In this document: positions 29,390 through 40,575 of the stretch, one piece after another
How positions within the stretch are numbered: position 1 is the stretch's first letter
Layout of the letters: each line of letters opens with the position of its first letter
Source: Pseudomonas sp. DY-1
GTDB taxonomy: Bacteria; Pseudomonadota; Gammaproteobacteria; Pseudomonadales; Pseudomonadaceae
DNA length: 64,000 bases
Reading direction: 5' to 3'
Assembly: GCF_003626975.1 (NCBI RefSeq)
Contig: NZ_CP032616.1
Location: 4,378,001 to 4,442,000, forward strand
Position numbers and translations under genes: made by a program
The notes under the pieces: generated by a model
Told to the model about the DNA's origin: nothing
Database searches by the model: none
The model's input: the letters and a program-made list of their open reading frames with translations, nothing else

Positions 29390-29717
29390 AACCCGTTACA
29401 GCGAAATCGTCATCCACAACGGCACGGTCTACCTGGCTGGCCAATTGGATGAGAAGCACAGCGCGGGCGTCGGCCAGCAGACTCGCGAAACCCTGGCCGC
29501 GATCGACGCGATGCTGGACGAAGCCGGTACCGACAAGAGCCGCATCCTGTCGGTGACCATCTACCTGAGGGACATGGCGGCGGACTATGCCGCGATGAAC
29601 GCGGTGTGGGATGCGTGGGTGCCTAAAGGCGCCGCTCCGGCCCGTGCCTGCGTCGAGGCGAAGATGTACTCGCCCGATGTACTGGTAGAAATGACAGTCG
29701 TCGCCGCTCTTCCTTAA
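29364..29717 (+). CDS. Rid-family protein of the dad operon
   Basis: A 117-residue Rid (YjgF/YER057c/UK114) protein whose start lies inside the dadA 3' end, so the two are translationally coupled. Its sequence is far from the RidA at 4194. It keeps an Arg in [19 protein letters not shown], at the place of the substrate-binding Arg of active members. A role in hydrolysing the imino acid made by DadA is likely by context; DadA releases 2-imino acids that must be hydrolysed. That is inference from the operon, not direct evidence. Confidence 0.88.
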   Translation: MPIQRLRTETRYSEIVIHNGTVYLAGQLDEKHSAGVGQQTRETLAAIDAMLDEAGTDKSRILSVTIYLRDMAADYAAMNAVWDAWVPKGAAPARACVEAKMYSPDVLVEMTVVAALP

Positions 29718-29730
29718 GTTTCTTGCTCAG

Positions 29731-29756
29731 CCCGGCGTTCGCGCCGGGTTTTTTCC
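29731..29756 (+). terminator. Intrinsic terminator inside the dad operon
   Basis: CCCGGCG, a 3-base loop and CGCCGGG followed by TTTTTT, between the Rid gene and dadX. Its T-run makes it a true terminator pattern, so dadX expression from the dadA promoter should be reduced, or dadX may have its own start. Confidence 0.75.
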
Positions 29757-29784
29757 ACCCGATCAAATAGAAGAAGCCCTCGCC

Positions 29785-30852
29785 ATGCGTCCCGCCCGTG
29801 CCCTGATCGATCTTGAAGCCCTGCGTCATAACTACCGCCTGGCCCGCGAAGTCAGCGGAGCCAAGGCGCTCGCCGTGGTCAAGGCTGATGCTTATGGTCA
29901 TGGCGCGGTGCGCTGCGCCCTGGCGCTGGAATCCGAGGCCAATGGTTTCGCGGTGGCCTGTATCGAGGAGGCGCTGCAACTGCGCGCGGCCGGCATCCGC
30001 AAGCCGATCCTGCTGCTGGAAGGTTTCTTCGAAGCTGATGAACTGGAGCTGATCCAGGAGCACGACTTCTGGACCGTGGTGCACTCCAGCTGGCAGTTGG
30101 AGGCGATCGAACGCACCAACCTGCACAAGTCGCTGACCGTATGGCTCAAGCTGGATTCGGGCATGCACCGCGTTGGCCTGCACCCGGCCGAGTACCGTGA
30201 TGCCTGGCAGCGCCTGCAGGCGAGTGGGAAGGTCGAGAAGATCGTATTGATGAGTCACTTCGCCCGCGCCGATGAACTGGATTGCACCAGCAGCGTTAAG
30301 CAGGTGGCCGTTTTCGAGCAGGCCCGCGCCGGGCTCGAGGCCGAAGTCAGCCTCCGAAACTCCCCGGCTGTGCTGGGCTGGCCGCAAGTCCCAAGTGATT
30401 GGGTGCGACCTGGGATCATGCTCTACGGTGCGACGCCCTTTGAGCAGCCCAATTCACTGGCGGAGCGCCTGAAGCCGGTGATGACCCTTGAGTCGAAGAT
30501 CATCAGTGTGCGCGAGCTGCCTGCGGGCCAGCCGGTTGGCTACGGCGCCAAGTTCGTCACCGAGCGCCCGACTCGTGTCGGTGTGGTCGCTATGGGATAC
30601 GCCGATGGCTATCCGCGCCATGCGCTCACCGGCACCCCGGTGAGCATCGATGGACGGCCGAGCCGTCTGATTGGCCGGGTCTCTATGGACATGCTCACGG
30701 TTGACCTCACCGATCTGCCCGATGCAGGCCTGGGCAGCCGCGTCGAACTCTGGGGCAATGAGGTTCTGGCCAGTGAAGTGGCCGCGCACGCCGGCACCAT
30801 TCCCTACCAGATATTCTGCAACCTGCGCCGGGTGCCGCTCGTCTACAGCTGA
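29785..30852 (+). CDS. dadX: Catabolic alanine racemase DadX
   Basis: A 355-residue PLP enzyme. [11 protein letters not shown] carries the Schiff-base Lys33, and Tyr253 of VGYGAKF is the second catalytic base. It interconverts L- and D-alanine, giving D-alanine to DadA. Downstream of dadA and the Rid gene, it is the last member of the dad unit. The position beside dadA points to the catabolic (DadX) rather than biosynthetic (Alr) role. Confidence 0.95.
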   Translation: MRPARALIDLEALRHNYRLAREVSGAKALAVVKADAYGHGAVRCALALESEANGFAVACIEEALQLRAAGIRKPILLLEGFFEADELELIQEHDFWTVVHSSWQLEAIERTNLHKSLTVWLKLDSGMHRVGLHPAEYRDAWQRLQASGKVEKIVLMSHFARADELDCTSSVKQVAVFEQARAGLEAEVSLRNSPAVLGWPQVPSDWVRPGIMLYGATPFEQPNSLAERLKPVMTLESKIISVRELPAGQPVGYGAKFVTERPTRVGVVAMGYADGYPRHALTGTPVSIDGRPSRLIGRVSMDMLTVDLTDLPDAGLGSRVELWGNEVLASEVAAHAGTIPYQIFCNLRRVPLVYS

Positions 30853-30863
30853 TTTCAATTTCA

Positions 30864-30897
30864 CGGCGAACTGATCGGTATATTGATCATTTCGCCG
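30864..30897. promoter_or_regulatory. Long palindrome, candidate PauR operator
   Basis: A 34-bp palindrome: outer arms CGGCGAA/TTCGCCG, inner arms TGATC/GATCA, and a TATA-like centre. It starts 12 bases after the dadX stop and about 80 bases upstream of the likely pauR -35. The inner 18 bp match 11 of 18 positions with the palindrome upstream of kauB. It could be an autorepression site or a weak dadX terminator; it lacks a T-run. Confidence 0.5.
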
Positions 30898-30977
30898 ACA
30901 TTACCTGTTATTTTCCCGACGTTCTCCAGTGCTCACCTGGGGAGGGTAAAGTTCGTCCCGGATCAACAGCCGAAGTG

Positions 30978-31006
30978 TTGTAAATACTGAACGCTGTTGC
31001 CATGAT
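30978..31006 (+). promoter_or_regulatory. Candidate pauR promoter
   Basis: TTGTAA (30978-30983) and CATGAT (31001-31006) are separated by 17 bases, about 45 bases upstream of the pauR start. Confidence 0.45.
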
Positions 31007-31050
31007 ACGGCGACCGTGACTACCCCTGATCCCCAAGGAGGATCCCGCCA

Positions 31051-31599
31051 TTGGACGTCGGCGTTCGACTGCAAGCCATCCGTAAGCTGAAAGGCCTGTC
31101 CCAGCGTGAGCTCGCCAAGCGCGCGGGTGTCACCAACAGCACGATTTCCATGATCGAGAAGAACAGTGTCAGCCCTTCCATCAGTTCGCTGAAGAAGGTG
31201 CTGGGGGGTATTCCCATGTCGCTGGTGGAGTTCTTCTCCCTCGATCTTGAGCAGGAAAACCAGGTCCAGGTGGTTTATCGGGCATCCGAACTCACCGATA
31301 TCTGCAGCGGTGCCATCACCATGAAGCTGGTGGGCAAGGCCCACCCAAGCCGCGCCCTGGCGTTCCTCGACGAGACCTATCCGCCAGGTTCCGACACGGG
31401 CGATGAGATGTACGCCCATGAAGGAGAAGAGGCCGGCATGCTCGTGGAAGGCCGCTTGGAACTGACCATCGGCAGTGAGGTGTACGTTCTCGAGCCTGGC
31501 GACAGCTATTACTTCGAAAGCAGCAAACCGCACCGCTTCCGCAACCCGTTCGATGCCCCGGCACGCCTGATCAGCGCGACCACCCCGGCGAACTTCTGA
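31051..31599 (+). CDS. pauR: PauR-type XRE-cupin repressor of polyamine catabolism
   Basis: A 182-residue protein with an N-terminal XRE helix-turn-helix (LQAIRKLKGLSQRELAKRAGVTNSTISMIE) and a C-terminal cupin (AHEGEEAGMLVEGRLELTIGSEVYVLEPGDSYYFESSKPHRF). This is the PuuR/PauR architecture. It starts with TTG at 31051, supported by AAGGAGG at 31035-31041; no ATG fits. The P. aeruginosa homologue next to dadX represses the pau polyamine genes and responds to putrescine/cadaverine. The PauB-type oxidase and kauB in this window would be natural targets. Confidence 0.9.
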   Translation: MDVGVRLQAIRKLKGLSQRELAKRAGVTNSTISMIEKNSVSPSISSLKKVLGGIPMSLVEFFSLDLEQENQVQVVYRASELTDICSGAITMKLVGKAHPSRALAFLDETYPPGSDTGDEMYAHEGEEAGMLVEGRLELTIGSEVYVLEPGDSYYFESSKPHRFRNPFDAPARLISATTPANF

Positions 31600-31731
31600 A
31601 TTCCATTACCGCCACGCACATTTCCCTGCGACAAGTTGGGTTGTTTCAGCGCGGCGGACTAACCGTATATACTTCCGCCCGCTCGCGAAACCGTGGCCGC
31701 GGGCGATACTAGCCACGATGAGGGTGTAAGG

Positions 31732-32154
31732 GTGAACCTAATCAAGAAGATGCTGGCGGCCCATGCTGCCGTATTGGCCCTGTGGGCTGTTAGCGCCCAG
31801 GCCGCGACCGACGACGCCATTGCCGAGCGAATCAAGCCGGTAGGCGAGGTCTGCGTACAGGGTCAGGAATGCAAGGGCGTTGGCGCCGTAGCAGCCGCTG
31901 CTGGCGGCGGTGCGCGTACGCCGGACGACATCATTGCCAAGCACTGTGGCGCTTGCCACACCGCTGGCGTGCTAGGCGCACCGAAGATCGGTGATACCGC
32001 TGCCTGGAAAGAGCGTGCTGACCACCAGGGCGGTCTCGACGGCATCCTGGCCAAGGCCATCACCGGCATCAACAGCATGCCGCCGAAAGGCACCTGCGCT
32101 GACTGCACCGATGATGAGCTGAAAGGCGCCATCAAGAAGATGTCCGGCCTGTAA
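31732..32154 (+). CDS. cycB: Cytochrome c5
   Basis: A 140-residue class I c-type cytochrome starting with GTG at 31732. It has a signal peptide (about residues 1-21, ending SAQAA). The haem motif is CGACH, with Met ligand likely in the SMPPKGTC segment near residue 121. GTCADC adds the extra Cys pair that forms a disulphide in c5-type cytochromes. It is a soluble or weakly membrane-associated periplasmic electron carrier. It ends before a clear terminator. Confidence 0.92.
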   Translation: MNLIKKMLAAHAAVLALWAVSAQAATDDAIAERIKPVGEVCVQGQECKGVGAVAAAAGGGARTPDDIIAKHCGACHTAGVLGAPKIGDTAAWKERADHQGGLDGILAKAITGINSMPPKGTCADCTDDELKGAIKKMSGL

Positions 32155-32171
32155 CAGCGCCGACATCAATG

Positions 32172-32197
32172 AAAAAGCCGCCCAAGGGCGGCTTTTT
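32172..32197. terminator. Bidirectional terminator of cycB
   Basis: AAAAAGCCGCC/GGGCGGCTTTTT hairpin with A- and T-runs on its flanks, 17 bases after the cycB stop. Confidence 0.9.
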
Positions 32198-32253
32198 CAT
32201 GTCTGCTCGCTGCGACCTGTTGTCGCAGCTACTGGTCTTCCCGCTGTGGGTGG

Positions 32254-32360
32254 CGGATTCATTCCGCGGGGCCGGCCGAACTCAGTCCCGTCGGTTGGGT
32301 AGAGCAAGGCGGAACCCAGCCTTCGGCAGCACGTAGTCCTGCTTGGCGAATGAATTCGCC
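32254..32360. repeat. Cluster of palindromic repeats between cycB and xpt
   Basis: The gap between convergent cycB and xpt holds a GCGGATTCATTCCGC palindrome (32254-32267), a variant of the GCGAAGCCC family (around 32291-32315) and a GGCGAATGAATTCGCC unit (32345-32360). The last is identical to units at 37029 and 59055. No gene is seen here. Confidence 0.6.
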
Positions 32361-32386
32361 CCACAACATGGCGAGCCGATCGCGGG

Positions 32387-35015
<2,629 letters not shown>

Positions 35016-35271
35016 GCTGGGGCTGGATCAAGGCGAATGGCCGCGCATTCTATCAGGCCGGCCGGGTTGTACCGAAGTACCTCTGGGCAACTGTGATGCA
35101 ACCTCGATTGCTGGTGAGTTGCCCTTGGAAATTTCCACGCAGCCAGTACGATGTTGCTGTCTTCATCGGCGAATTGGTGAAGTCCGCGCAGGGATGCGTG
35201 GTAAGAGCGACGCCGAAATGGCGCAGCCTGGCGCGAAAGCGCCGAAGAATCTGTGACCCCGGGGAGGTCAT

Positions 35272-36945
35272 TTGTCCGCGCTCGTCGAGCCCCTGCGCAT
35301 GCTCCTGCTGGCGGAATCGCCGGCCTGGGCTGAATTGCTTCGCGAACTCATGGCTGCGATGGGCAGCGCATCCTCCCTGATCACCGCCACCTCCTGGGAC
35401 GTGGCAAGCAGCCTGGCCGACGAACTCGATTGCGCCCTGGTGCTCTGTACCCCGCGCCTGCTGCCTTCGGCCGGGCGCTGCTCACTGCCGATCATCCTGC
35501 TGCTGGAAGAAGAGCCCGCCGAAGCCCCCCAGGGAGTCAGCGACTGGCTGGTTCGCGAGCACCTGGGCCCAGACACGTTGCGCCGCACGCTGCGGCACAT
35601 CCGTGAGCGGCGGAACCTGCAGCACGCCCTGGAACGTCTGGCCGAGCAGGACCCGCTCACCGGAATCGCCAACCGCCAGGGCTTCCAGACCCTACTGGCC
35701 GCGCGCCTGGTGGAATACGAAGGGCGTGGCCTGGCCCTCGGCCACCTGGACCTGGACAACTTCCGCCATGCTAACGACGCCCTCGGCTACCAGGCCGGTG
35801 ATCGCCTGATCCTCCAGGTGGTGGCGCGGCTCAGGGCGCAATTGCGCGCCGGTGACCAGCTGGCGCGCCTGGGCAGTGACGAGTTCGGTCTGCTGCTGGA
35901 TACCCGACGCGATCCAGCGCGTGCGGTGCGGGTCGCTGAACGTATCGCCGAGGCTCTGGCCGAACCCTACCAAGTAGACGGCGAGAGCCTGCTGCTGGGC
36001 TGCAGCCTGGGGCTGGCCTACGCCAGTACCAGCGAGGGTGCCGATCCGTTGATGTGGCATGCCCACATCGCCATGCAACAGGCCAAGGCCAGCCAGGGTT
36101 GCACCTTCCATGTCTTCGATGAGCGCATCAATCGCAGTGCCCGCAGTCGCGCCGATCTGGAGAGCGAACTGCGCCGTGCGTTACGCCGGGACGAACTGGA
36201 ACTGCACTACCAGCCGCGACTGTGCCTGGAGACCGGCAACATCCTTGGGCTGGAGGCTCTCGTGCGCTGGCGCCACAACGAGCGCGGCCTGCTTACGCCC
36301 AACGAATTCGTACCGTTGGCTGAGGAAAGTGGCCTGATCGTGCCATTGGGCTACTGGGTGATCTCCCGCGCCCTGCGCGACATGCAGTGGCTGCGGGGGC
36401 GAGGGCTGCCGCCGTTGCACATGGCGGTGAACCTGTCGTTCCGCCAGTTCCAGGACAGCCAATTGCTATCCACGCTAAGCCGGCTGATCCGCGAACGCGG
36501 GGTCGATGCGCGCTGGCTGGAGTTCGAACTGACCGAAACGGCGGTGATGCGCCGCAGCGAGCAGGTGCGTCAGACCATGGATGCATTGGGGCATCTGGGT
36601 GTGCGTTTCTCCCTCGACGACTTCGGTACCGGCTTCTCGTCCTTCGTTCACCTCAATAGCCTGCCCATTGCGCTGCTGAAGATCGACAAAAGCTTCGTTG
36701 GCGGCATGCATGACCGCCCCGAGAACCGCCAATTGGTGAAAGCCATGATCAACCTGGCGCAGAACCTCAAGTTGGAAGTGGTGGCCGAGGGTGTGGAAAA
36801 CGCCGAGCAGCTATCGCTGTTGCGCCAGTTCGGCTGCAATCAGGTCCAGGGCTACTGGATCAGTCGACCACTGCCACTGGCCGAGCTGGCGCGATTCCTG
36901 GTGTTCGGCGCGCGCCAGGCGCTGATTGCCCGCCAGGAACCCTGA
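35272..36945 (+). CDS. Cyclic-di-GMP phosphodiesterase with degenerate GGDEF and intact EAL
   Basis: A 557-residue protein. Residues 1-115 look like a degenerate receiver-type domain. A GGDEF domain (about 118-285) has GSDEF at 201-205 in place of GGDEF, so synthesis of c-di-GMP is unlikely. The EAL domain (about 300-550) has EAL at 328-330, VNLSF, ELTET, DDFGTG, KIDKSF, AEGVE and QGYW, a full catalytic set, so it should hydrolyse c-di-GMP. It starts with TTG at 35272 after GGGGAGG. By position next to rep and size it appears to match the P. aeruginosa phosphodiesterase known as ProE. Confidence 0.88.
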   Translation: MSALVEPLRMLLLAESPAWAELLRELMAAMGSASSLITATSWDVASSLADELDCALVLCTPRLLPSAGRCSLPIILLLEEEPAEAPQGVSDWLVREHLGPDTLRRTLRHIRERRNLQHALERLAEQDPLTGIANRQGFQTLLAARLVEYEGRGLALGHLDLDNFRHANDALGYQAGDRLILQVVARLRAQLRAGDQLARLGSDEFGLLLDTRRDPARAVRVAERIAEALAEPYQVDGESLLLGCSLGLAYASTSEGADPLMWHAHIAMQQAKASQGCTFHVFDERINRSARSRADLESELRRALRRDELELHYQPRLCLETGNILGLEALVRWRHNERGLLTPNEFVPLAEESGLIVPLGYWVISRALRDMQWLRGRGLPPLHMAVNLSFRQFQDSQLLSTLSRLIRERGVDARWLEFELTETAVMRRSEQVRQTMDALGHLGVRFSLDDFGTGFSSFVHLNSLPIALLKIDKSFVGGMHDRPENRQLVKAMINLAQNLKLEVVAEGVENAEQLSLLRQFGCNQVQGYWISRPLPLAELARFLVFGARQALIARQEP

Positions 36946-36977
36946 GCCAGCTGCGCGCCGACCTTGCAGGGGCGATA

Positions 36978-38408
36978 TCAATCGCCAAGCGGGTCGCAGG
37001 TTTGCACGAGGGCAGCTTCGCCGCCCCTGGCGAATGAATTCGCCCCCACAGGCTCTGGCTGCAACAGCCGCGCAGTTTTCCATTCGAAACCCAGCGTCAG
37101 CCCCAGCGCTGCGCACGCCAGCCCCAGCGCGAGACCCCACCAGACTCCGGTCGCGCCCCAGCCCAGGGGGAAGGCCAGCAGCCAGGCTGTCGGAGCGCCC
37201 ACCAGCCAGTAGCAGCCAAGGCCGACCAGGAAAGTGGTCTTGGCGTCCTTGAGGCCACGAATGGCGCCCATGGCGATGGTCTGGATGCCGTCGAACAGCT
37301 CGAACCAGGCCGCCACCGCCAGCAGGCTCACCGCCAGTTGCACGATGCCGTGGAACTCCGGGGCATGGCGGTCGAGGAACAGGCCCACTACCAGCTCCGG
37401 CGCGACCCAGAACAGCACCGCGAAGGCGAGCATGCAGCCGGCGCCGAAACCGATACCCAGGCGCCCGGCGCGGCGCGCTTCCTCAAGCCGACCAGCACCA
37501 AAATGCTGGCCGATGCGGAAGGTCACCGCGTAGGAAATCCCCACCGGAACCATGAAGGCCACGTACACCGACTGGATGGCGATTTGGTGCGCCGCCAACT
37601 GAGTGCTGCCCAGGGCGCCCATGCACAGGGCGGCGAAGGCGAACAGGCCGGACTCCACCGCATAGGTGCCGCCGATGGGCAGGCCCAGGCGCACCAGTTC
37701 GGCCAGCGCCTCGCGGGATGGCCGTTGCAGACCCTTGAGCAGCGGATAGGCCGAATAGGCCGGGTTGCGCACGATATGCCAGGCGAGCAACAACGCCATC
37801 GCATTCATCACCACGGCAGTCACCAGGCCAATGCCCGCGAGGCCCATTTGCGGCAGGCCGAACATACCGTGGATCAGCGCGTAGTTGAGGAGGAAGTTGG
37901 TCAGCGCCCCACCAATGCTGATGGCCATGACCGGTCCGGGTCGGCCGATGGCGCTGGTGAAACCGCGCAGGGCCATGAAGCCGAGATAGCCGGGCAGGGC
38001 GAAGACCAGCGTGGAAAGGAACTGCATGGCGCCTTCCACGCTTTCTGGCGCCTGGCCGAAGGCGAGCAGGATAGGCTTGAGATTCCACAGCAGCAGGCCC
38101 GCGCCCAGGGCCATGGCGAAGGCCAGCCAGAGGCCGCTCTGGGTCAAGCGGGTAGCGCCGACTTTGTCGTCGGCGCCGTGGCGGATGGCGACCAGATTAC
38201 CCACGGCGGCAATCACGCCGACACAAAAAATCGACACGAAGGAGTAGCTGGCAGCACCCAGGCCACCACCGGCCAGGGCTTCGGGGCCGATCAGGCCCAT
38301 CATCACGGTGTCGGTGAACACCATCACCACATGGGCCAGTTGGGCCGCGATCAGCGGTCCGGCCAGGCGCAGTATGGCGACCAGTTCATTGCGTATGCTC
38401 TGCGGCAT
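36978..38408 (-). CDS. MATE-family multidrug efflux protein with repeat-derived tail
   Basis: A 476-residue multidrug and toxin extrusion protein of the NorM type with 12 predicted helices. MPQSIRNELVAILRLAGPLIAAQLAHVVMVFTDTVMMGLIGPEALAGGGLG is a typical start, and it couples Na+ or H+ entry to drug export. The core ends near ...LGLTLGFEWKTARLLQPE. The last ~20 residues (VGANSFARGGEAALVQTCDPLGD) are encoded by a GGCGAATGAATTCGCC repeat and flanking DNA, and do not look like native MATE sequence. Divergent from the LysR gene. Confidence 0.88.
   Translation of the reverse strand: MPQSIRNELVAILRLAGPLIAAQLAHVVMVFTDTVMMGLIGPEALAGGGLGAASYSFVSIFCVGVIAAVGNLVAIRHGADDKVGATRLTQSGLWLAFAMALGAGLLLWNLKPILLAFGQAPESVEGAMQFLSTLVFALPGYLGFMALRGFTSAIGRPGPVMAISIGGALTNFLLNYALIHGMFGLPQMGLAGIGLVTAVVMNAMALLLAWHIVRNPAYSAYPLLKGLQRPSREALAELVRLGLPIGGTYAVESGLFAFAALCMGALGSTQLAAHQIAIQSVYVAFMVPVGISYAVTFRIGQHFGAGRLEEARRAGRLGIGFGAGCMLAFAVLFWVAPELVVGLFLDRHAPEFHGIVQLAVSLLAVAAWFELFDGIQTIAMGAIRGLKDAKTTFLVGLGCYWLVGAPTAWLLAFPLGWGATGVWWGLALGLACAALGLTLGFEWKTARLLQPEPVGANSFARGGEAALVQTCDPLGD
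37029..37044. repeat. GGCGAATGAATTCGCC repeat inside the MATE gene
   Basis: Identical to units at 32345-32360 and 59055-59070. Here it lies within the 3' end of a coding region and is read as part of VGANSFARG. Confidence 0.75.
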
Positions 38409-38546
38409 GAGTAAGGCTCACTGTCTCGGAGGGCGGGCCAATTCCCTTGGCCAGCTTTGGATTCAGCAATTCTCCGAGCCTTGAACCTGCAGCACAAAAG
38501 GAAAAAAATGATGCCATCCATGACTTTGACTCATAGGTAAAGGCAT

Positions 38547-39464
38547 ATGTCGCGCCGCCTGCCCCCGCTCTACGCCCTGCGCGCCTTCGAGGCTGCCGCC
38601 CGTCACGCTTCCTTTACCCGCGCTGCCGAGGAGCTGGCCATCACCCAGAGCGCGGTCAGCCGGCACATCCGCACGCTGGAAGATCACTTCGCCTGCCGAT
38701 TGTTCGAGCGCCAGGGGCGCAATCTGCAGCTCACCGAGCCGGCGCGCATGCTGCTGCCCGGCCTGCGGGATGGTTTCGATGCCCTGGAGCGCGCCTGCAT
38801 CACGCTGCGGATCGACGACGCCACCCTGCGCCTGAAGGCGCCTTCGACGCTCACCATGCGCTGGTTGCTGTCGCGCATCAGCCGCTTCCGGCACCTCAAT
38901 GACGACATCGAGGTGCAACTGACCAGTGCCTGGATGGATGTGGACAAGGTGGATTTTCAACATGAGCCGTTCGATTGCGCGGTGCTGCTCAGCGACGGTC
39001 ACTTCAGCCAGGACTGGGAAGTGACCCTGCTCTTCAGCGAATGGCTGATACCAGTGTGCGAGCCATCGCTGGTCGCTGAACCCTGGGACCTGGCGCGGCT
39101 GAAAGGAACCGAACTACTGCACCCGACGCCGGACCGCCGCGACTGGCGTCGTTGGTTGCAGCGCATGGGGCTGGGGGAGGAGGTCTCCCTCAAGGGAGGG
39201 CAGGTGTTCGACACACTGGAGCTGGGCATCGTCGCCGCCGCGCGCGGCTATGGCGTATCCATCGGTGACCTGGTGATGGTGGCGGAAGACGTTGCCGGGG
39301 GGCGCATCGGCCTGCCCTGGCCCACGGCGGTGGCCAGTGGCGATAGCTACTACCTGGTCTGGCCCCGCGCCCGCAGCGGCCAGGACCGCCTGCGGCGCTT
39401 GCGTGATTTTCTGCAGGCGGAGGTGGCGGCTATGCAGCTTCCGAAGGTGGAGCTGCTGGGCTAG
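38547..39464 (+). CDS. LysR-family regulator, GcvA-like
   Basis: A 305-residue LysR-type transcription factor. The N-terminal winged helix-turn-helix is LPPLYALRAFEAAARHASFTRAAEELAITQSAVSRHIRTLEDHF, the GcvA/AmpR subgroup pattern. The C-terminal part is a periplasmic-binding-like effector domain. It lies between the divergent MATE gene and the convergent fimbrial operon; the gap to MATE is 138 bases. The target is unknown; MATE is one candidate. Confidence 0.9.
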   Translation: MSRRLPPLYALRAFEAAARHASFTRAAEELAITQSAVSRHIRTLEDHFACRLFERQGRNLQLTEPARMLLPGLRDGFDALERACITLRIDDATLRLKAPSTLTMRWLLSRISRFRHLNDDIEVQLTSAWMDVDKVDFQHEPFDCAVLLSDGHFSQDWEVTLLFSEWLIPVCEPSLVAEPWDLARLKGTELLHPTPDRRDWRRWLQRMGLGEEVSLKGGQVFDTLELGIVAAARGYGVSIGDLVMVAEDVAGGRIGLPWPTAVASGDSYYLVWPRARSGQDRLRRLRDFLQAEVAAMQLPKVELLG

Positions 39465-39536
39465 CTGGCTGTTGAAAAGCGACCTTTGTTGCCGAGGCCG
39501 AAACCAACTGCCGGGGGCGCGCCGACTTCATCAAGC

Positions 39537-40520
39537 TCACCGATAACTCAGGGTGAACGTCGCGTGGCCGTTGGCAAATCCCGGCACGATGGTGGGTTGC
39601 GTCTGGATGAAGCGTGCGGAGAGGGGAATGGTGAGTCTCTGATTGCCGATCCCCTGGCCATTGGGGACCGGCCACTGGTTCTCGTTGCCCGATTCGCTCG
39701 AGTCCGGGCCGTACCTGACCGGCTGGGTGCCGTTGAGCACTTGGATGGCGACGCCAGAAGCGGTGGAGCTGGGGGCAAGGCTCAACTGGTCCGTTCGATT
39801 GGCGGGGGCGGTCTGGTCGGTCATCGTCATATACAGGTTGGTTGTCACGCCTTCCACACCACCGGAGCATTCCAGCGTGATGGCAAACGTTTTTTCGGGC
39901 GATGTTGAACCGACTCCTGTGAAGATTGAGGTGCTGACCTTCTCAAGTGGGACGTCGAGCGTCTTTTGCGTGGCGTTGCAGGTGGGTGTCGTGGGCTTGA
40001 TTTCAAGGCTGTTGCCCGACCATGAGTAAATCACCTCGTCCTCATAATCAGTGAACCGACGGGCAAACTCCCCGGAGAGTTTTCCGCCACCGGTAATCGG
40101 GCCTGTTTTGACCAGTTCGAGTGTGATTGGATGAGGGTATACGCTCTCGCTCCAGATCTGTGATTTGCACTGCCCCGGCCAATAGCCGGTATAGCAAACA
40201 AATGGGGACTTCAAGCGGAAGCTGATACCTGGGATGCCGGAAGCGTAGAGCTGATGACCTGTCGATGGGGTCGTGCCCTCCATATAGATGCTAGTGATGG
40301 CGACAAAGCATTTTTGGGGCTCTACGCGTTGCGGAGAAACATCGCCGGTCCAGAAAGTAGTGTTGTTGGGGACGCTCGGGTCGACAGTGATTTCCGGCGG
40401 TCCTGCCATGTAGAACCTGTAGGGGCCATCGGGACATCTAGCTGCCATGGCCGTCGAGGGTAGGGTGCCCAGGGACAAGGCGATGCTGGCCCAGAACAGC
40501 GTGTCAGTACATCTACTCAT
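39537..40520 (-). CDS. Two-domain fimbrial tip adhesin of the chaperone-usher operon
   Basis: A 327-residue secreted protein with a signal peptide (ending STAMAA). A Cys-containing N-terminal domain (about 25-170, Cys pairs at CPDGP, KCFVAI, FVCYTGYWPGQC) is followed by a C-terminal pilin-like domain (about 180-327) with PTCNATQKTLDVPLEKV, LECSGG and the final ATFTLSYR beta-zipper strand. This is a FimH/CupB6-like plan: a receptor-binding lectin domain plus a pilin domain. Last gene of the operon, 55 bases after the usher. The lectin domain is not one I recognise. A second ATG at 40520 is preferred; 40523 is possible. Confidence 0.75.
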   Translation of the reverse strand: MSRCTDTLFWASIALSLGTLPSTAMAARCPDGPYRFYMAGPPEITVDPSVPNNTTFWTGDVSPQRVEPQKCFVAITSIYMEGTTPSTGHQLYASGIPGISFRLKSPFVCYTGYWPGQCKSQIWSESVYPHPITLELVKTGPITGGGKLSGEFARRFTDYEDEVIYSWSGNSLEIKPTTPTCNATQKTLDVPLEKVSTSIFTGVGSTSPEKTFAITLECSGGVEGVTTNLYMTMTDQTAPANRTDQLSLAPSSTASGVAIQVLNGTQPVRYGPDSSESGNENQWPVPNGQGIGNQRLTIPLSARFIQTQPTIVPGFANGHATFTLSYR

Positions 40521-40575
40521 CATTGACTCCGGATAGCTGAGTGGGGGCGCATATGGCGCTTGCCGTGCGGGGGGC

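Noticed and set aside
31681..31695. A second copy of the 2494-2652 palindrome upstream of cycB
   Set aside because: Only 15 bases match; the arms and centre are missing, so I do not call it an element.
37338..38414. A 358-codon plus-strand frame opposite the MATE gene
   Set aside because: Antisense artefact rich in His/Gln/Glu; no motif.
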